Source: Camillea tinctor (taxonomy: Eukaryota; Ascomycota; Sordariomycetes; Xylariales; Xylariaceae). Taken from it: a DNA stretch of 64,000 bases. Made by a program: the position numbers and the translations under genes. The stretch spans positions 124,001 through 188,000 of the forward strand of contig MU394116.1 of assembly GCA_022578605.1 (NCBI GenBank), written 5' to 3'. A model generated the notes under the pieces. The model was not told where the DNA came from. It saw nothing but the letters and a program-made list of their open reading frames with translations, and did not search any database. Shown here one piece after another: positions 36,770 to 47,600 of the stretch (the stretch's first letter is position 1; the number at the start of each line of letters is the position of its first letter).

Positions 36770-39700
36770 TTAAAAAATTAGTTCCTCCGGCCTATGCACC
36801 AGCTGCTTCACCACATCCTCCAGATCATTCAGCAGCTCAGCCGCAACGCCCATCCAGTCCTTGAACGTGACAATCTCCAGCATCAAGCTGTCGCCGTTGA
36901 CGAAAGCCTGCACCTTCCACTCGCGCAGGGGCTCGTAGTGCGGGTACACCGTCTCCATCCTGCACTTCGCGCCAAAACTTCCTGTTCCTGCTTCTTCTTC
37001 TCCTTCTCCTCCAAAAGCCATCTCCTCCACGTGATACACGTCCTGGTGCACCACCGAGTCGAACCAGTAGTCATCCACCTTCCGCGGCGCCGGCCAGTTC
37101 GTGCACTCCCTCACGATCTCACACAGCCCCATGCCCGCGTGCTGCGCGCTCGCGACGTGCTGGTACTGCACGTGCTCCAGCAGGTCCAAGCCCGTCTCCC
37201 GGCCGTCGAACCGCACCCGCACGGGCACGTACTGCCACGTGGGGCCCATGACGGCGTCGGCGCTGAGGTGCTCGAGGCTGCGGCCGCTGACCACCTCCCC
37301 GAACAGCACGTCGCGCGTGTGCAGCCGCCGCGCGAGGTACAGCGCCCACGCGGCGGTGGGCAGCGTGGCGACGGTCACGTCGCGCAGGCGCGCCGAGATG
37401 TCGATCGTGCGGGTGATGGCGTCGGGGACGCGGGAGGCGAGCGGGATGTTGGGCCGCAGCACGGTGAGCCCGCGCGAGCCCGCGAGCAGGTCCCGCCAGT
37501 AAGGGGCGCTGGAGGGGTTGGCGCGGCGGAGCACGTGGTAGACGAACGAGGAGAAGGGGGCGGACTCGGGGATGGAGGACTCGTCTTCTTGGTTGTAGAG
37601 GGCGGAGAACTGCCGCAGCAGGCTGGTGAGGCATATCTCGTCGTACTGGGAGTGCGAGATGCGCAGCGCGAGACAGCTGCTGTTGCTGTCGCCTCCTTCG
37701 GCGTAGATGAACTTGACGAACGCGGAGCCGAGCGGCATCTTGCACTGCACGTCCACGTCGCAGAGCTTGTGCACGAACGAGTCGAGGTTGCCCTCGATCT
37801 CGTACTGGTCGATGGCGACGTCGAGCGACTCGAGCACGACACCGTAGCATGACGTGCCCACTTCAACGAATACGGTGCGTAGGATCTCGTTGCGCGCAAC
37901 CAGCGCCCGGCAGCTGGCCAGGAGGCGCGTCTTGTCTACTATGCCGTCGAAGTGGAAGAGCTCGTACCGCGACGAGTACCGCGGCATCTGTGTGGTGCCG
38001 CGCACGGCGATGTGCTGCAGCGGACGTGCTGGTAGGATGTCCAGGATCTCGGCATCCTTCTGCGCGAGGACAGGGCGCACGTGTTCCGCGATGAACGCTT
38101 CCACGTCGTCGACCTCAAGCAGGGAGAACGGCGTGGTATCAATCTGTTGCTCCTGAGCCCCCTCTTCGGACTTGGCTTGTTTTGTCTTCTCCCTAACAAC
38201 CGATGCCATCTCGTATAGCGTGCGGTGCTTGAAGATCTCCGGTACCGTGAGCTCAAGCCCCTTGGCCCGCAGCTCCGAGACGATCTTCATAGCGCCGATA
38301 GAGTCACCACCCAGCTGGAAGAAGCTGTCGTTGAGACCGACGTCGTCCTCGTCCAGGCCTAGAATACGACTCCACGTGCTACGCAGCTGTTTTTGCTTCG
38401 CCGACGTGGGGGACACGTGCTTCTTCTGCTTCTTAGCAGCCGCCGCCGTGTCGATAGCGCGCTGCTTGCGCTCAACCATCTTGATAGTGCCGTCCACGAT
38501 GTTGTACTGCGCGAGCTTGCCCGTCCGGTACAGGGCACCCCCTCCTTGGCGGTGTATCGCTGCCCACTGCAGACCTTCAACTGCCTCCGTCCCCTCCGGG
38601 CTACTACCCGCATAGCTCACCAGAAGCTCTCCTACCGCCCCGACGGGCAACAGCTTCTCCGCATCTCCAGGATCCACGATCCAAGCCTCTGTGACTTCAC
38701 GCTGCAAGTCAGCGCTCAAGCTCGCCGCGCTATCCTTCGCCCGCTGCGCCAGCTCAGGAACGTCCTTCTTGCCCACCAAGCCCAGCTTCAGCTTCCCGCA
38801 GCGCGCGTCTGGGTTCTCGACAAACTGCTGCGTCAGCCACCCGAGCTGCGCAAGCATCCTCTCCATCTGCGCGCTCGCCACCGTCTTGCTGTCGAAGCTG
38901 GCCATGATGAGGAACCCCTTGGGGTCGAGCGAGCATACCAGCATCAGTGCGTAGGTGTTGAACTTGAGCGCCTCCTGCGCGGCCTCGGCGTCGCCCGCGG
39001 GCACAAAGCTGTTCGCCGGCTGCGGCCGCTGCACAGCCCCTTCTTCCTCCTCCTCCGCGCTGGGGTGCATAACGAGTCCTGTGCGCAGCTCGCACGCCTC
39101 GCGCGCGTCGGGGCTGAGCCGGCGTATGTGTTGTAAGCCGAAGTGCTCGTGCGCGATGCCCCGGACAGACTGGTCGTGGATGTCGCGCAGGTACTCGGCG
39201 ACCGTAGCGTCGGGGTCGATCGCAACGCGCACAGGAATTGTCGCGATCATGGGGCCCTCGATGTCCTCGACGCCCGGGATGGGCGCGTTGCGCCCCGTGA
39301 GCGTCTCTCCGAACACGACGTCCCTCGAGCCCGTGTATGTCGCTACAAGTAACGCCCACGCGCCGCGGATCACCGTCGCCATGGTCGCTCCGGGGCCGGC
39401 GCCGCTTCCGGGCTTGCTCCCCGTGTGCACGTAGTGCTCGAGCAGCGAGTCGGCTTGCTGCTGGTACCCCTGCCAGGGAAGGGCGGGGAACTGCGGCGCG
39501 TCCGCGGCACCCTCAAGGCGCTCACGCCAGTAAGCCTCTGACTCGCTCCGGTCCATGGTGTTGTTGAGGTAGTTGATAAAGTGCTTGAACTCGGCGGGGC
39601 GCTGCGTCGCGAGCCCGTTATATGCCCGGTTGACGCGCTCGACCACCAGGGGCATGCACCACCCGTCGTACAGGGCGTGGTGCATCGTCAGCACGAAGTG

Positions 39701-42322
39701 CGTCTTCCCTTGAGAGGTGCACACTACACCGTACCGCACTAGGGGCTTGCCTAGTGACACGGGATTGTTCCGGTCCTGGACCAGATACTCACTTAGGCTG
39801 CTGCCGCTCTGCTCCGATAGCCAGGTCTGCTCGAAGCTGTCCTTGACGACAACTTGCATGAGCCCATGCTCGGGTACTTGAACGATCCGCGTGCGTAGAA
39901 TGGCACTGTCGGTGGCCGCGGTCTTGAAGGCGTTGAGGAGATCCCGCGCTGCGGTCTCGTCGGCAAGCTCTACCACACGCTGGGCGACATAGGCCTCGCT
40001 CACTTTAGCAGATAGAGCCATAAGACCTTCTTGCAGGGGCGTGCACGGGTAGATGTCCTCGATGGTCGAGGGCTCAATATCACATAGGGCGGCGCACTCA
40101 GCGCGGGCTACATCCACGGACCAGTCACCAATAAGCGAGAAAGGGGGAATTTCGGGGTTGTCCTGGCTGGAGCCGGGCCTAGCCACGACGGCCATATCTG
40201 AAAGCACGGGGTTGCCGAAGATATCGGCGACGGTGAGCGCGATGCCTTCAGCGCGGGCGAGAGCCACCAGTCTCATGGCGCGCAGCGAGTCACCGGCCAG
40301 GTTGAAGAAGTTGTCATTGGCACCGACCTCTGTGTCAGCGCCGATGATCCGGCCCCAGAGCTGCGCCATCTTCACCTCCATTGGGGTCGACGGCTCTCGG
40401 CGTGGCACCGTCATAGCCGCGAAGCTCGCGATGTCTTTCCGGCTCAGTGATGCCCCCAGCTCCCGCAGGCGCTTGCGGTCTGTCTTGGCCGAGACCAGAA
40501 GCGGCATCACTTGCAGCGGGATGTATGCCGCGGGGATCATGTAAATAGGGAGGTGCTCCGATAGCGACTCGTTCATGGTCGCAAGCGCATCCCGTACTTG
40601 TGGCGAGTGTGCTGTGTCCAGAAGTCCCTCCGATTCCGCTACCAGGCCCGCCTTGTCCGCCACGAAGGCCACAAGCGAGGGTTCAGCGGTAGTTGATGCA
40701 CCCCCTGCCGGCTTGATGACCTCGACAGCAACACGCGTCCCAGGGGGCAGTTTGTCGCGCATGTTATACTCGATCTCTGCGAGCTCGATGCGCTGGCCGC
40801 GCAGCTTGACCTGCTGGTCGCCGCGGCCGACGAACACGATAGTTCCGTCGGTGGCGTCATATCTCACAAGGTCGCCCGTCTTGTAGAGCCTCCCGCTGCG
40901 GCCCTTGTGCCGCCCACTACCGAGGCGCAGCCACTTAGGATCTTGGATGAACGCTGTGGCCGTCTTCTCGGGGTCGCCCAGGTACCCCGGTCCCACGATA
41001 GGGCCCTCGACGAGGAGCTCGCCGACTGCGCCGATGGGCACAAGGCGGTCGTGGTCTGCCGCGTCGACGATCCACATCGCACCTCCGACGCCCCGGCCGA
41101 TGGTGACGTGCGGCTTGGTGGCGCTCTCGGCGCCCACGTCGGGGTTGACGGCGCACCCGACCGTGCACTCAGACGGCCCGTACGCATTGACAACCTTGGT
41201 GGTCTTGCCCCAGGCGGCTGCGTCACCGGCAGAGATGGCCTCACCACCGAGTCCGAGCACCTCGAGTCCCGGGATGATGTCGGCATCGAGAACACGCGCC
41301 ACCGAGGGGGTCATGTGCGCCATGTTGACGCTCATGGTGCGGATCGCGCCGCTGAGGTCGTTAACCCGGTCCGCGTCTGAGGGAATACAGAGGCAACCGC
41401 CCGTCGATAGTGTGCACAGCATGCAGTCGATGCACACGTCGAAGGCGTACGAAGCGAAGTCGAGGACGCGCGAGTGCGCCTGGTAGCCGACGAGCTGGGC
41501 GCGTGGCACCGCCCCGCTGGAGTAGTTGGCGTGCGTGATGACTACGCCCTTGGGCTTACCAGTACTGCCTGAAGTGAACTGAATGTATAGGTCTGACTCG
41601 GGTGGGACGGGTTGCAGTTCGGCGGATGCACTGAAAATGTCGAGGTTTTCTTTACATAGGGTTATCCGTGTGCCGTTGGGAGCGATCCGCGTGCCGAGGT
41701 CCTCTTGCAACTTCGAGGTAATGATGGCTGAGGCATCGGTCTGCTCAACAATGGTCCGCAGTCGACCTTCGGGTTGGCTCGGGTCCGTGAGCGCAAATGT
41801 TGCGCCGGCTTTCATGACGGCTAGGACGGCGATGGCGGTCCATCTTGATTTCTCGAAGCATAGGGGCACGATGGTTCCTCGGCCCAGTCCTAGCGATACA
41901 AGATATGCTGCGAATGAGTTTGAAAGCGTGTCTACTTCCCCGTACGTGAACTCGCCGTCCCATGAGTGGATCGCTGGCCTTGTAGGTTCTTTCAGTGCCT
42001 GCTCCCGGACCAAGTCATGCATGCATGTATTTATTGTAGGCGGTACTGGAGTGTTCCATTCCCATATCTGATTCAACTGTTCTGTGGAAAGACCGTCTTC
42101 TTCGGTGTCTGTCGGTGGCGTAGAGATGTGACTAGGGGAGATGACGTCTTCTGTGACAGCAGATTCCGCGTAGGCGCTTAATGTGTCTCCGAGAGGCATT
42201 GTCGGTCCCTTGTTGGAGAATAGCATCCTCGATTTACTGTCGTTATGGTTGGTATTACAAGCTGTGCTCGAGCGGACGGGATATAGTGGCACGTCTAGTG
42301 GCACGTCTGGTCTAAGGAGCAA
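36770..42322 (-). CDS. Siderophore-type NRPS, A-T-C-dA-T-C (SidD/NPS6-like)
   Basis: One intronless ORF of 1850 residues; in-frame ATGs at codons 33 and 42 (42199) are alternative starts. Order: adenylation domain with FTSGSTGKPKG (about 254), YGPSECTVG (about 384), YKTGDLVRY and GQRIELAEIE (about 514). Then carrier FFNLAGDSLRAM (about 674), condensation domain with EDIYPCTPLQEGLM and canonical MHHALYDGW (about 882), and a degenerate adenylation remnant (WIVDPGDAEKLLPVGAVGEL, ALYRTGKLAQYN, about 1215-1290) with no ATP-binding core. Then carrier FFQLGGDSIGAM (about 1338) and a terminal condensation domain where the active motif reads SHSQYDE (about 1559), keeping the catalytic His and Asp. This plan matches SidD/NPS6 synthetases, which join and cyclise acylated hydroxyornithine units into fusarinine- or coprogen-type extracellular siderophores. 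Iron-box motifs lie upstream. No siderophore acyltransferase or transporter is next to it. Confidence 0.88.
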   Translation of the reverse strand: MLLRPDVPLDVPLYPVRSSTACNTNHNDSKSRMLFSNKGPTMPLGDTLSAYAESAVTEDVISPSHISTPPTDTEEDGLSTEQLNQIWEWNTPVPPTINTCMHDLVREQALKEPTRPAIHSWDGEFTYGEVDTLSNSFAAYLVSLGLGRGTIVPLCFEKSRWTAIAVLAVMKAGATFALTDPSQPEGRLRTIVEQTDASAIITSKLQEDLGTRIAPNGTRITLCKENLDIFSASAELQPVPPESDLYIQFTSGSTGKPKGVVITHANYSSGAVPRAQLVGYQAHSRVLDFASYAFDVCIDCMLCTLSTGGCLCIPSDADRVNDLSGAIRTMSVNMAHMTPSVARVLDADIIPGLEVLGLGGEAISAGDAAAWGKTTKVVNAYGPSECTVGCAVNPDVGAESATKPHVTIGRGVGGAMWIVDAADHDRLVPIGAVGELLVEGPIVGPGYLGDPEKTATAFIQDPKWLRLGSGRHKGRSGRLYKTGDLVRYDATDGTIVFVGRGDQQVKLRGQRIELAEIEYNMRDKLPPGTRVAVEVIKPAGGASTTAEPSLVAFVADKAGLVAESEGLLDTAHSPQVRDALATMNESLSEHLPIYMIPAAYIPLQVMPLLVSAKTDRKRLRELGASLSRKDIASFAAMTVPRREPSTPMEVKMAQLWGRIIGADTEVGANDNFFNLAGDSLRAMRLVALARAEGIALTVADIFGNPVLSDMAVVARPGSSQDNPEIPPFSLIGDWSVDVARAECAALCDIEPSTIEDIYPCTPLQEGLMALSAKVSEAYVAQRVVELADETAARDLLNAFKTAATDSAILRTRIVQVPEHGLMQVVVKDSFEQTWLSEQSGSSLSEYLVQDRNNPVSLGKPLVRYGVVCTSQGKTHFVLTMHHALYDGWCMPLVVERVNRAYNGLATQRPAEFKHFINYLNNTMDRSESEAYWRERLEGAADAPQFPALPWQGYQQQADSLLEHYVHTGSKPGSGAGPGATMATVIRGAWALLVATYTGSRDVVFGETLTGRNAPIPGVEDIEGPMIATIPVRVAIDPDATVAEYLRDIHDQSVRGIAHEHFGLQHIRRLSPDAREACELRTGLVMHPSAEEEEEGAVQRPQPANSFVPAGDAEAAQEALKFNTYALMLVCSLDPKGFLIMASFDSKTVASAQMERMLAQLGWLTQQFVENPDARCGKLKLGLVGKKDVPELAQRAKDSAASLSADLQREVTEAWIVDPGDAEKLLPVGAVGELLVSYAGSSPEGTEAVEGLQWAAIHRQGGGALYRTGKLAQYNIVDGTIKMVERKQRAIDTAAAAKKQKKHVSPTSAKQKQLRSTWSRILGLDEDDVGLNDSFFQLGGDSIGAMKIVSELRAKGLELTVPEIFKHRTLYEMASVVREKTKQAKSEEGAQEQQIDTTPFSLLEVDDVEAFIAEHVRPVLAQKDAEILDILPARPLQHIAVRGTTQMPRYSSRYELFHFDGIVDKTRLLASCRALVARNEILRTVFVEVGTSCYGVVLESLDVAIDQYEIEGNLDSFVHKLCDVDVQCKMPLGSAFVKFIYAEGGDSNSSCLALRISHSQYDEICLTSLLRQFSALYNQEDESSIPESAPFSSFVYHVLRRANPSSAPYWRDLLAGSRGLTVLRPNIPLASRVPDAITRTIDISARLRDVTVATLPTAAWALYLARRLHTRDVLFGEVVSGRSLEHLSADAVMGPTWQYVPVRVRFDGRETGLDLLEHVQYQHVASAQHAGMGLCEIVRECTNWPAPRKVDDYWFDSVVHQDVYHVEEMAFGGEGEEEAGTGSFGAKCRMETVYPHYEPLREWKVQAFVNGDSLMLEIVTFKDWMGVAAELLNDLEDVVKQLVHRPEELIF

Positions 42323-42676
42323 GATAGCTCTTGTTCCTGATGAGCGAATGTATGTTCAGGAACTGGCTCGAGATGGTATGGCAGTTTACATTGCGTGGGG
42401 TTTAGTCGAGGAATAAAGATGTAGAGAAGCACGGGAGATCAAGTAATTCAACTCAGAGAGGCCATGCAACGGTAAATGGGTCTATGAGACCCCATCGTAT
42501 ATCCGACAGCGGCCTATAATTACAACCAAGCAAAAGAGAGGGAGGGCGAAAAGTACGAATTCACGGCGAAACCATGACCAAGAAGGTCTCGCGAAACGAC
42601 TTCCTGTTCGGCACTAGAATATTAGTATATCGTAACGGGCATGACACCATTCCAGGTGAGACTCCACCCCATGCGG

Positions 42677-42685
42677 ATCAGATAA
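42677..42685 (+). promoter_or_regulatory. SreA/SRE-type iron box, proximal
   Basis: ATCAGATAA fits the consensus ATCWGATAA bound by GATA-type iron repressors of ascomycetes (SreA, SRE), which silence siderophore genes when iron is plentiful. It is 355 bp upstream of the NRPS start. Flanked as CGGATCAGATAAC. Confidence 0.65.
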
Positions 42686-43326
42686 CTTTAAACGGACCAG
42701 ATCATTCGTGTTGACGAAAGGTGGGCGGTAGGGTTGCAATGGGCTAGGCCTTGGGGGGGTTACTATTTGTCCTATTTGTCTTAGCAACCACCAGCAACAC
42801 CACCACTACCACCATCGGTCGTTCTTCGAGACCTCGGTGATCAGCAAGTCGAACAAGCTCCAACTACCCACTGTGGGCTAGCACCTTATGCATGTGCTCT
42901 TCAGCTCTGCCTCTATGAGGCATGCAGCAACGGAACAGCAAGGCACAGAGAGTCTCCCGTCCTGCCATGTGACTGACGATCACGTAGCCAGTCGGCTGGT
43001 CTTTCCGAGGCTCTGGGTCTACTAAAGAAGGTAGAAAAACAGGTAGGTCAGTTAAACTTAGTAAGTCTGGTAAGCAGTGTAGTATGTAGGCAAGTTTGAG
43101 CGCTTTTTTTTTCTTTTCTATTTTCACATTTATCCATCCCATCCTTTTTAGCTTTCCCATCTAAACAAGATAAATTGCATATATTAGTTGTTCACTAGAG
43201 TCGTTGAAAGCAAGGGGCTAAGGGTTACTGGTAAAAATTTTCCGTTATGAGGGATTTTGCTATGTAGGTATTGTAACAAGGGCGAGGCAAGTTTAGTCGG
43301 GGGTCATGTTGTGGACATGACAAGGC

Positions 43327-43378
43327 ATAGAATAGAATAGAATAGCATAGCATGGGATAGGATGGGATGGTATGGTAT
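43327..43378. repeat. Imperfect pentanucleotide repeat
   Basis: Units such as GAATA, GCATA, GGGAT and GGTAT in tandem within the NRPS upstream region. Low-complexity DNA with no coding potential. Confidence 0.7.
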
Positions 43379-43811
43379 GACCAATACATACCCTAGATCT
43401 AGGTAACTGGTAGGTTATGTTAGCTTAGATTAAGTTAGGTAGGTATGGACTCGGTTATGCTTGAGAACAAGATACTTCAATGAATAACTTACGAATGAGC
43501 GTACGTAGGTACCAAAGTAGGTAGGAGACCCAGGTGAAATAAATTCGGAATAGTGGGGAGAGCTCCAGTATAAACAATATGGTTCCTGTTCCTGTTTATA
43601 CTCTTTTCAACATGGGGGCCACGCGTTAGTCTACAAAATTTTCTCATCCGATCAGAAGTTCTAAGCAGGTTGTCTTACCTCTCTCTCTTTTTACTTTCCC
43701 TCAAGTAATTGTGTAAGTGGGCTTACACTAGGTACTACTTAACCTAGTGTAAGACGGACCCGGTGAAAGGGGCGAGTATGCAAGTTGTGCATAGACTAAG
43801 CGGAGATCCGG

Positions 43812-43825
43812 ATCAGATAAGATAA
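43812..43825 (+). promoter_or_regulatory. SreA/SRE-type iron box, distal, with tandem GATAA
   Basis: ATCAGATAAGATAA: a perfect ATCWGATAA overlapping a second GATAA, about 1.49 kb upstream of the NRPS start. It shares the twelve bases CGGATCAGATAA with the proximal box. Confidence 0.6.
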
Positions 43826-44631
43826 TATCACCGGACTTTTTCATCACGCCCCTACCCTTTGCCCCCGGTTCTTATTGTTCAATTCGGTTACTTCTCCGAC
43901 CTCGGACAATCCACTTCTTACTTTTTTACGTGAACGATTTCTCTTGAGGGTTTAGTTAGGTTATGAGAGACCCTGCTTGCATTGCATTTTCGAAGATTTT
44001 GCATGCCCCCCACCCTTCTTCCCTTTGGGACCCCTCCCATCATCTCTGATCGTCGTTCCATACATGCAATACCACTTATAGCTTGGGGCTTAATAACGCA
44101 TTTCGTCTCAGCCTCTGCCCAGCTCCTTGTAGCATTTGCTGTCCAGTGTAATGTAATATATGATGTAGTATAGGAAGCCAGGTTGGGAATCGTTTAGATC
44201 TTGTAAATCATATTTTCGTTATGTTATAGCATGGTATGCATCGTGTTAAAATTGTCACGGTCGTCGATCTGGTGCAGTATACACTACATCGGATTTCTAT
44301 TTTTATGCCATTTTCTCTTTCATCACCGTAGGGTCAAATCCTCGGTATTTCCTCTTGGGCGTAGCGATTGCTCTCAGAAAACATCAGTGATCGGTCAAGA
44401 CCGATCGTGGTCCCCATTGTATACCCATATGATAGAATAGCTGATCCAGAGAAGTTCCGATTACGAGAAGAAAGTCGTCGATAATGAAACATCGAAGGCA
44501 CTGTATCGGAAACAATACCCAAAGTAAGAAGAGCGATCTTCACTTATTTTGGTCTACCGGTAACCCTTGACCTAGCTCTATTTTTTCCTTCTCGGTTCTT
44601 TCTCTCCGTTTATGATCAATTCAAATCTCAA

Positions 44632-47600
44632 TCATTTCAAGTCTTCCAGCATGCTTTGTAGGGTTCCATATTTTTCATCGCCTTCCCATGGTTCCTTTGC
44701 CTTGCTCAAAACGCTGCGAATAGCACTTCTGGCTTTGCCTTTCCACTTGGCACCGATGGTCTCCACGCGCGACCCGTAGTTCTCGTACGCGGCCACAAGC
44801 TCCGAGGTCCGCTGTACGACCGAATCCCACGCCTCGGCATCCGTGAGCCAGTTCCCTTGCTGGCTTTGCATGCCGGAGGATGCTGATAGGGTGCTTCCCA
44901 TCCCACCGGTACCGACTGCCGCCCTCCATCCTTTCTCAGCCGCATCCAATGCACCGGTCCAATCGCGCCTCCACGCACGGATGCGAGACACTAGAGCCCA
45001 GCATTCCGAATTCGATGTAATTAGAGGCACAATGTCGTTTTCTAAAAGCATAACGATTTTGCTTGCGATTGTTCCTCTCGGAGGCTCGTAGACTTGTTGA
45101 TCACCCTCGCCAACCGGAACGAGATCCTTTGTAGCCTCCCGGACCAACCGGGTCAGTATATCAATGTCGAATGCTTCTTCAGTCTTGCGTATGCGAATAA
45201 TGTTTCTCACCCCGAGTATCACATCATCGAAGTCCGGATGCGGTGATAGACTCGAGGCAAGCGTAACCACGTTGTCCCATATCTGCCAATTCGTATCGGC
45301 AATCGTAGCACCTCGTTTGTAAGCTACCAACGAATCGCGGACAAGCTGAGATGCTGTCTTTCCTAGACTTGCCGCTCTCTTGGTGCTGACCATACACTCT
45401 AATAAATTATCGGTATCATCATTCTTTATCCTCTCTTGACGAACTTTGCCTTCTTGCACGATTTCCCTGTACCAGCTCAAAAGAGCAGTGCCCAGGTTAC
45501 TCCATGTCTTAGCATCCTCCCCCCCTGAAGTATCGTTTGCAGTCGATATGGCTCTCTGAAACGCCTCAGCCGCATCGGCAAAATGACCTAGGCGAAGCTC
45601 AATATCCCCTAATCTATTCCATAGTTCCGGACTCAGCCTGTTAACCCGGACTGCCAGTGAGTAAGCCTCCCGCGCCTCGTCCCATACCTTGTTTCTTAAG
45701 TAAAATTCGCCTAGTGCTTTCTGAGCTCGTGCAAAGCGGTGGTTCGAGATCTCCCATGCACGCTTATAATGTTGAGGGTCGTTCTCCATGTCTCCAAGGA
45801 TACATAGTAGTCGAGGTGCATTCGGTGGTGGAGGTGATCTCTCTGAGCCGTAGAAGTCGGAAGCTTTGAGTGAGTTCAGGTCCAGATCGACCATATCTAG
45901 GTCATCATCGTCCGTGACACCATTGGAATCGGGTGTACGGTAGAATAGCCTCCATCTCACAATAGCCCGGGCTCTTTCTTCTCCTCCAGCCCCACGGCCA
46001 CCCTCGTCATCGGAGGCAGCTGTACTAGCAAGACAAAGGGCGACCTCCGGCCAGAGACGCAGCCTCTTAAAAATCTCAAGAGCTGAGACCAGAGATCCAA
46101 CAGACGTCCAGGCATAGGCAAGTTCTGATTCGAGGTGCCAGCGTGGAGGTGACGCTAAAGCGTTCACATAGCGTAGTCGGTCTTTGGGTGAGGCTGATTC
46201 AGAAGGCTTAGTTGCTGGTAGGAAAGACGTCGGCTTACTAACAGAGCTTGTGCGGGTTGTTCCACTATCTGAGGTTATTTCGATGGCAGGAGTATCTGCT
46301 GTTGTCGGCTGGTTGGAGGTTTGAGCCGGGTGCTCTAACTCCTGTGTATCTACGATGACCTGGTCCACAACGGCTTGCATCTGTAGAATACCGCGCTCGA
46401 TGGTCCGGCTTCGGTTCATCTCGATTCTAGATCTAACCAGTAATGCCTGGGTATAGACTTGCCAATTCGCCGCTTTATCCTCAATAACACGGACAGCAAA
46501 TGGGAGGATCTCTTCAGAGGTTAGTGAATCGGAAGGCGAGAAGGTATCTCGGATTGTGGCATCGCTAAGGAGGATAATTTGGTCTAGCAGATTCAACTCT
46601 GGCTGATCATCAGGCTTCATATTTTGCAGCTCAGACGGGAGGGGCGAAGTGGATTCTGTCGCTTCTTCATTGTTGAATTTGATATTCTCTAGTAGAGTAT
46701 CATTATTGAGAGGCAAAGCAGCTGGGGCTGCTCGTGCGTTGTTCTCATCGCCGCCACGTCCTGACTTTAGGTGCAAGCTCTTGGCCAGGACAACAAGTTG
46801 ACTAATGGCGTTCTCCTGGAATTTGGTTCTTTTACCCAGAGCTCCGGAGAGAGCATAATTGAAACCGCTGATCTGGGTAGCCTCTTTCAAAGCTTCCTTG
46901 GCCTTGATGTCATTTCCGAGTAATATGTAGCAATTAGCTTCTTCTAAATGAAATTGAATACGATATTCCTGAGGCCATAATGATCCGCCAGTTGGCTCTA
47001 CGGTCTTAGATGCTTTTAAAACGGATGCTTCGGCTTGTAGAAGGCTCTTCTCTATAAGTTCCTGGAGTGTAGCAACATCGGTCCAGCGTCCGCTCTTAGT
47101 AAATAGGGACCCAGGACCGAGGGAAGGCTGAGCTAGGAGCTTATAATGCCATAGGTGGATGCGAAAACGAGTCCATGAGAGGTGGAGAGCCAGGGGATGA
47201 TCAGATGGTTCAATTGGTAGAATAGCCCCTGAAGTGAATATGAACCGAGCTAAACAGAAAAGCTCAATGTGAGGTATATAAGAATATACGGATACACCAT
47301 CTATATCAAGTGATCTCTGAGAAAGTGCTCTGAATTCTTCTATTGGGCTTTTTTTCTTGCTGGCTGTCCCATTGCTCAAGGGGTGTGTCCGCTGCACTTG
47401 TGCAAAGGCGGACAGGAAGGCTGCCTCGGCGATCTGGGGGGATTCCAGGACGGGGCCGGTGACATTTGCCTGCAAGAAAGCTGCTAGAGAGGAGAGGCCC
47501 AGGAATATCGCCTCTTTTCTTGGCTGGCATTTATGAAATTCATCCAGGGGTGTGCTCGTGTTCGTGTTCTGGCTCTGGACTGCTTTGTCTGTGTCGTTTT

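Larger units (their letters stand above)
42323..44631. other. NRPS promoter region, 2.3 kb
   Basis: Only the NRPS starts here; the TPR gene ends at the other side, so all regulatory DNA belongs to the NRPS. It contains two CGGATCAGATAA iron-box sequences, one CCAAT at 43381-43385, a pentanucleotide tract (GAATA/GCATA/GGGAT type) at about 43327-43378, and long AT-rich stretches. No gene recognised. Confidence 0.6.

Noticed and set aside
36794..37852. 352-residue plus-strand ORF opposite the NRPS
   Set aside because: Antisense shadow of a GC-rich exon. The composition is His/Arg/Val-rich with no motif, while the minus strand encodes clear NRPS domains.
40905..41486. Long plus-strand ORFs opposite the NRPS adenylation domain
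   Set aside because: Shadows in GC-rich coding DNA; no start context and no family motif.
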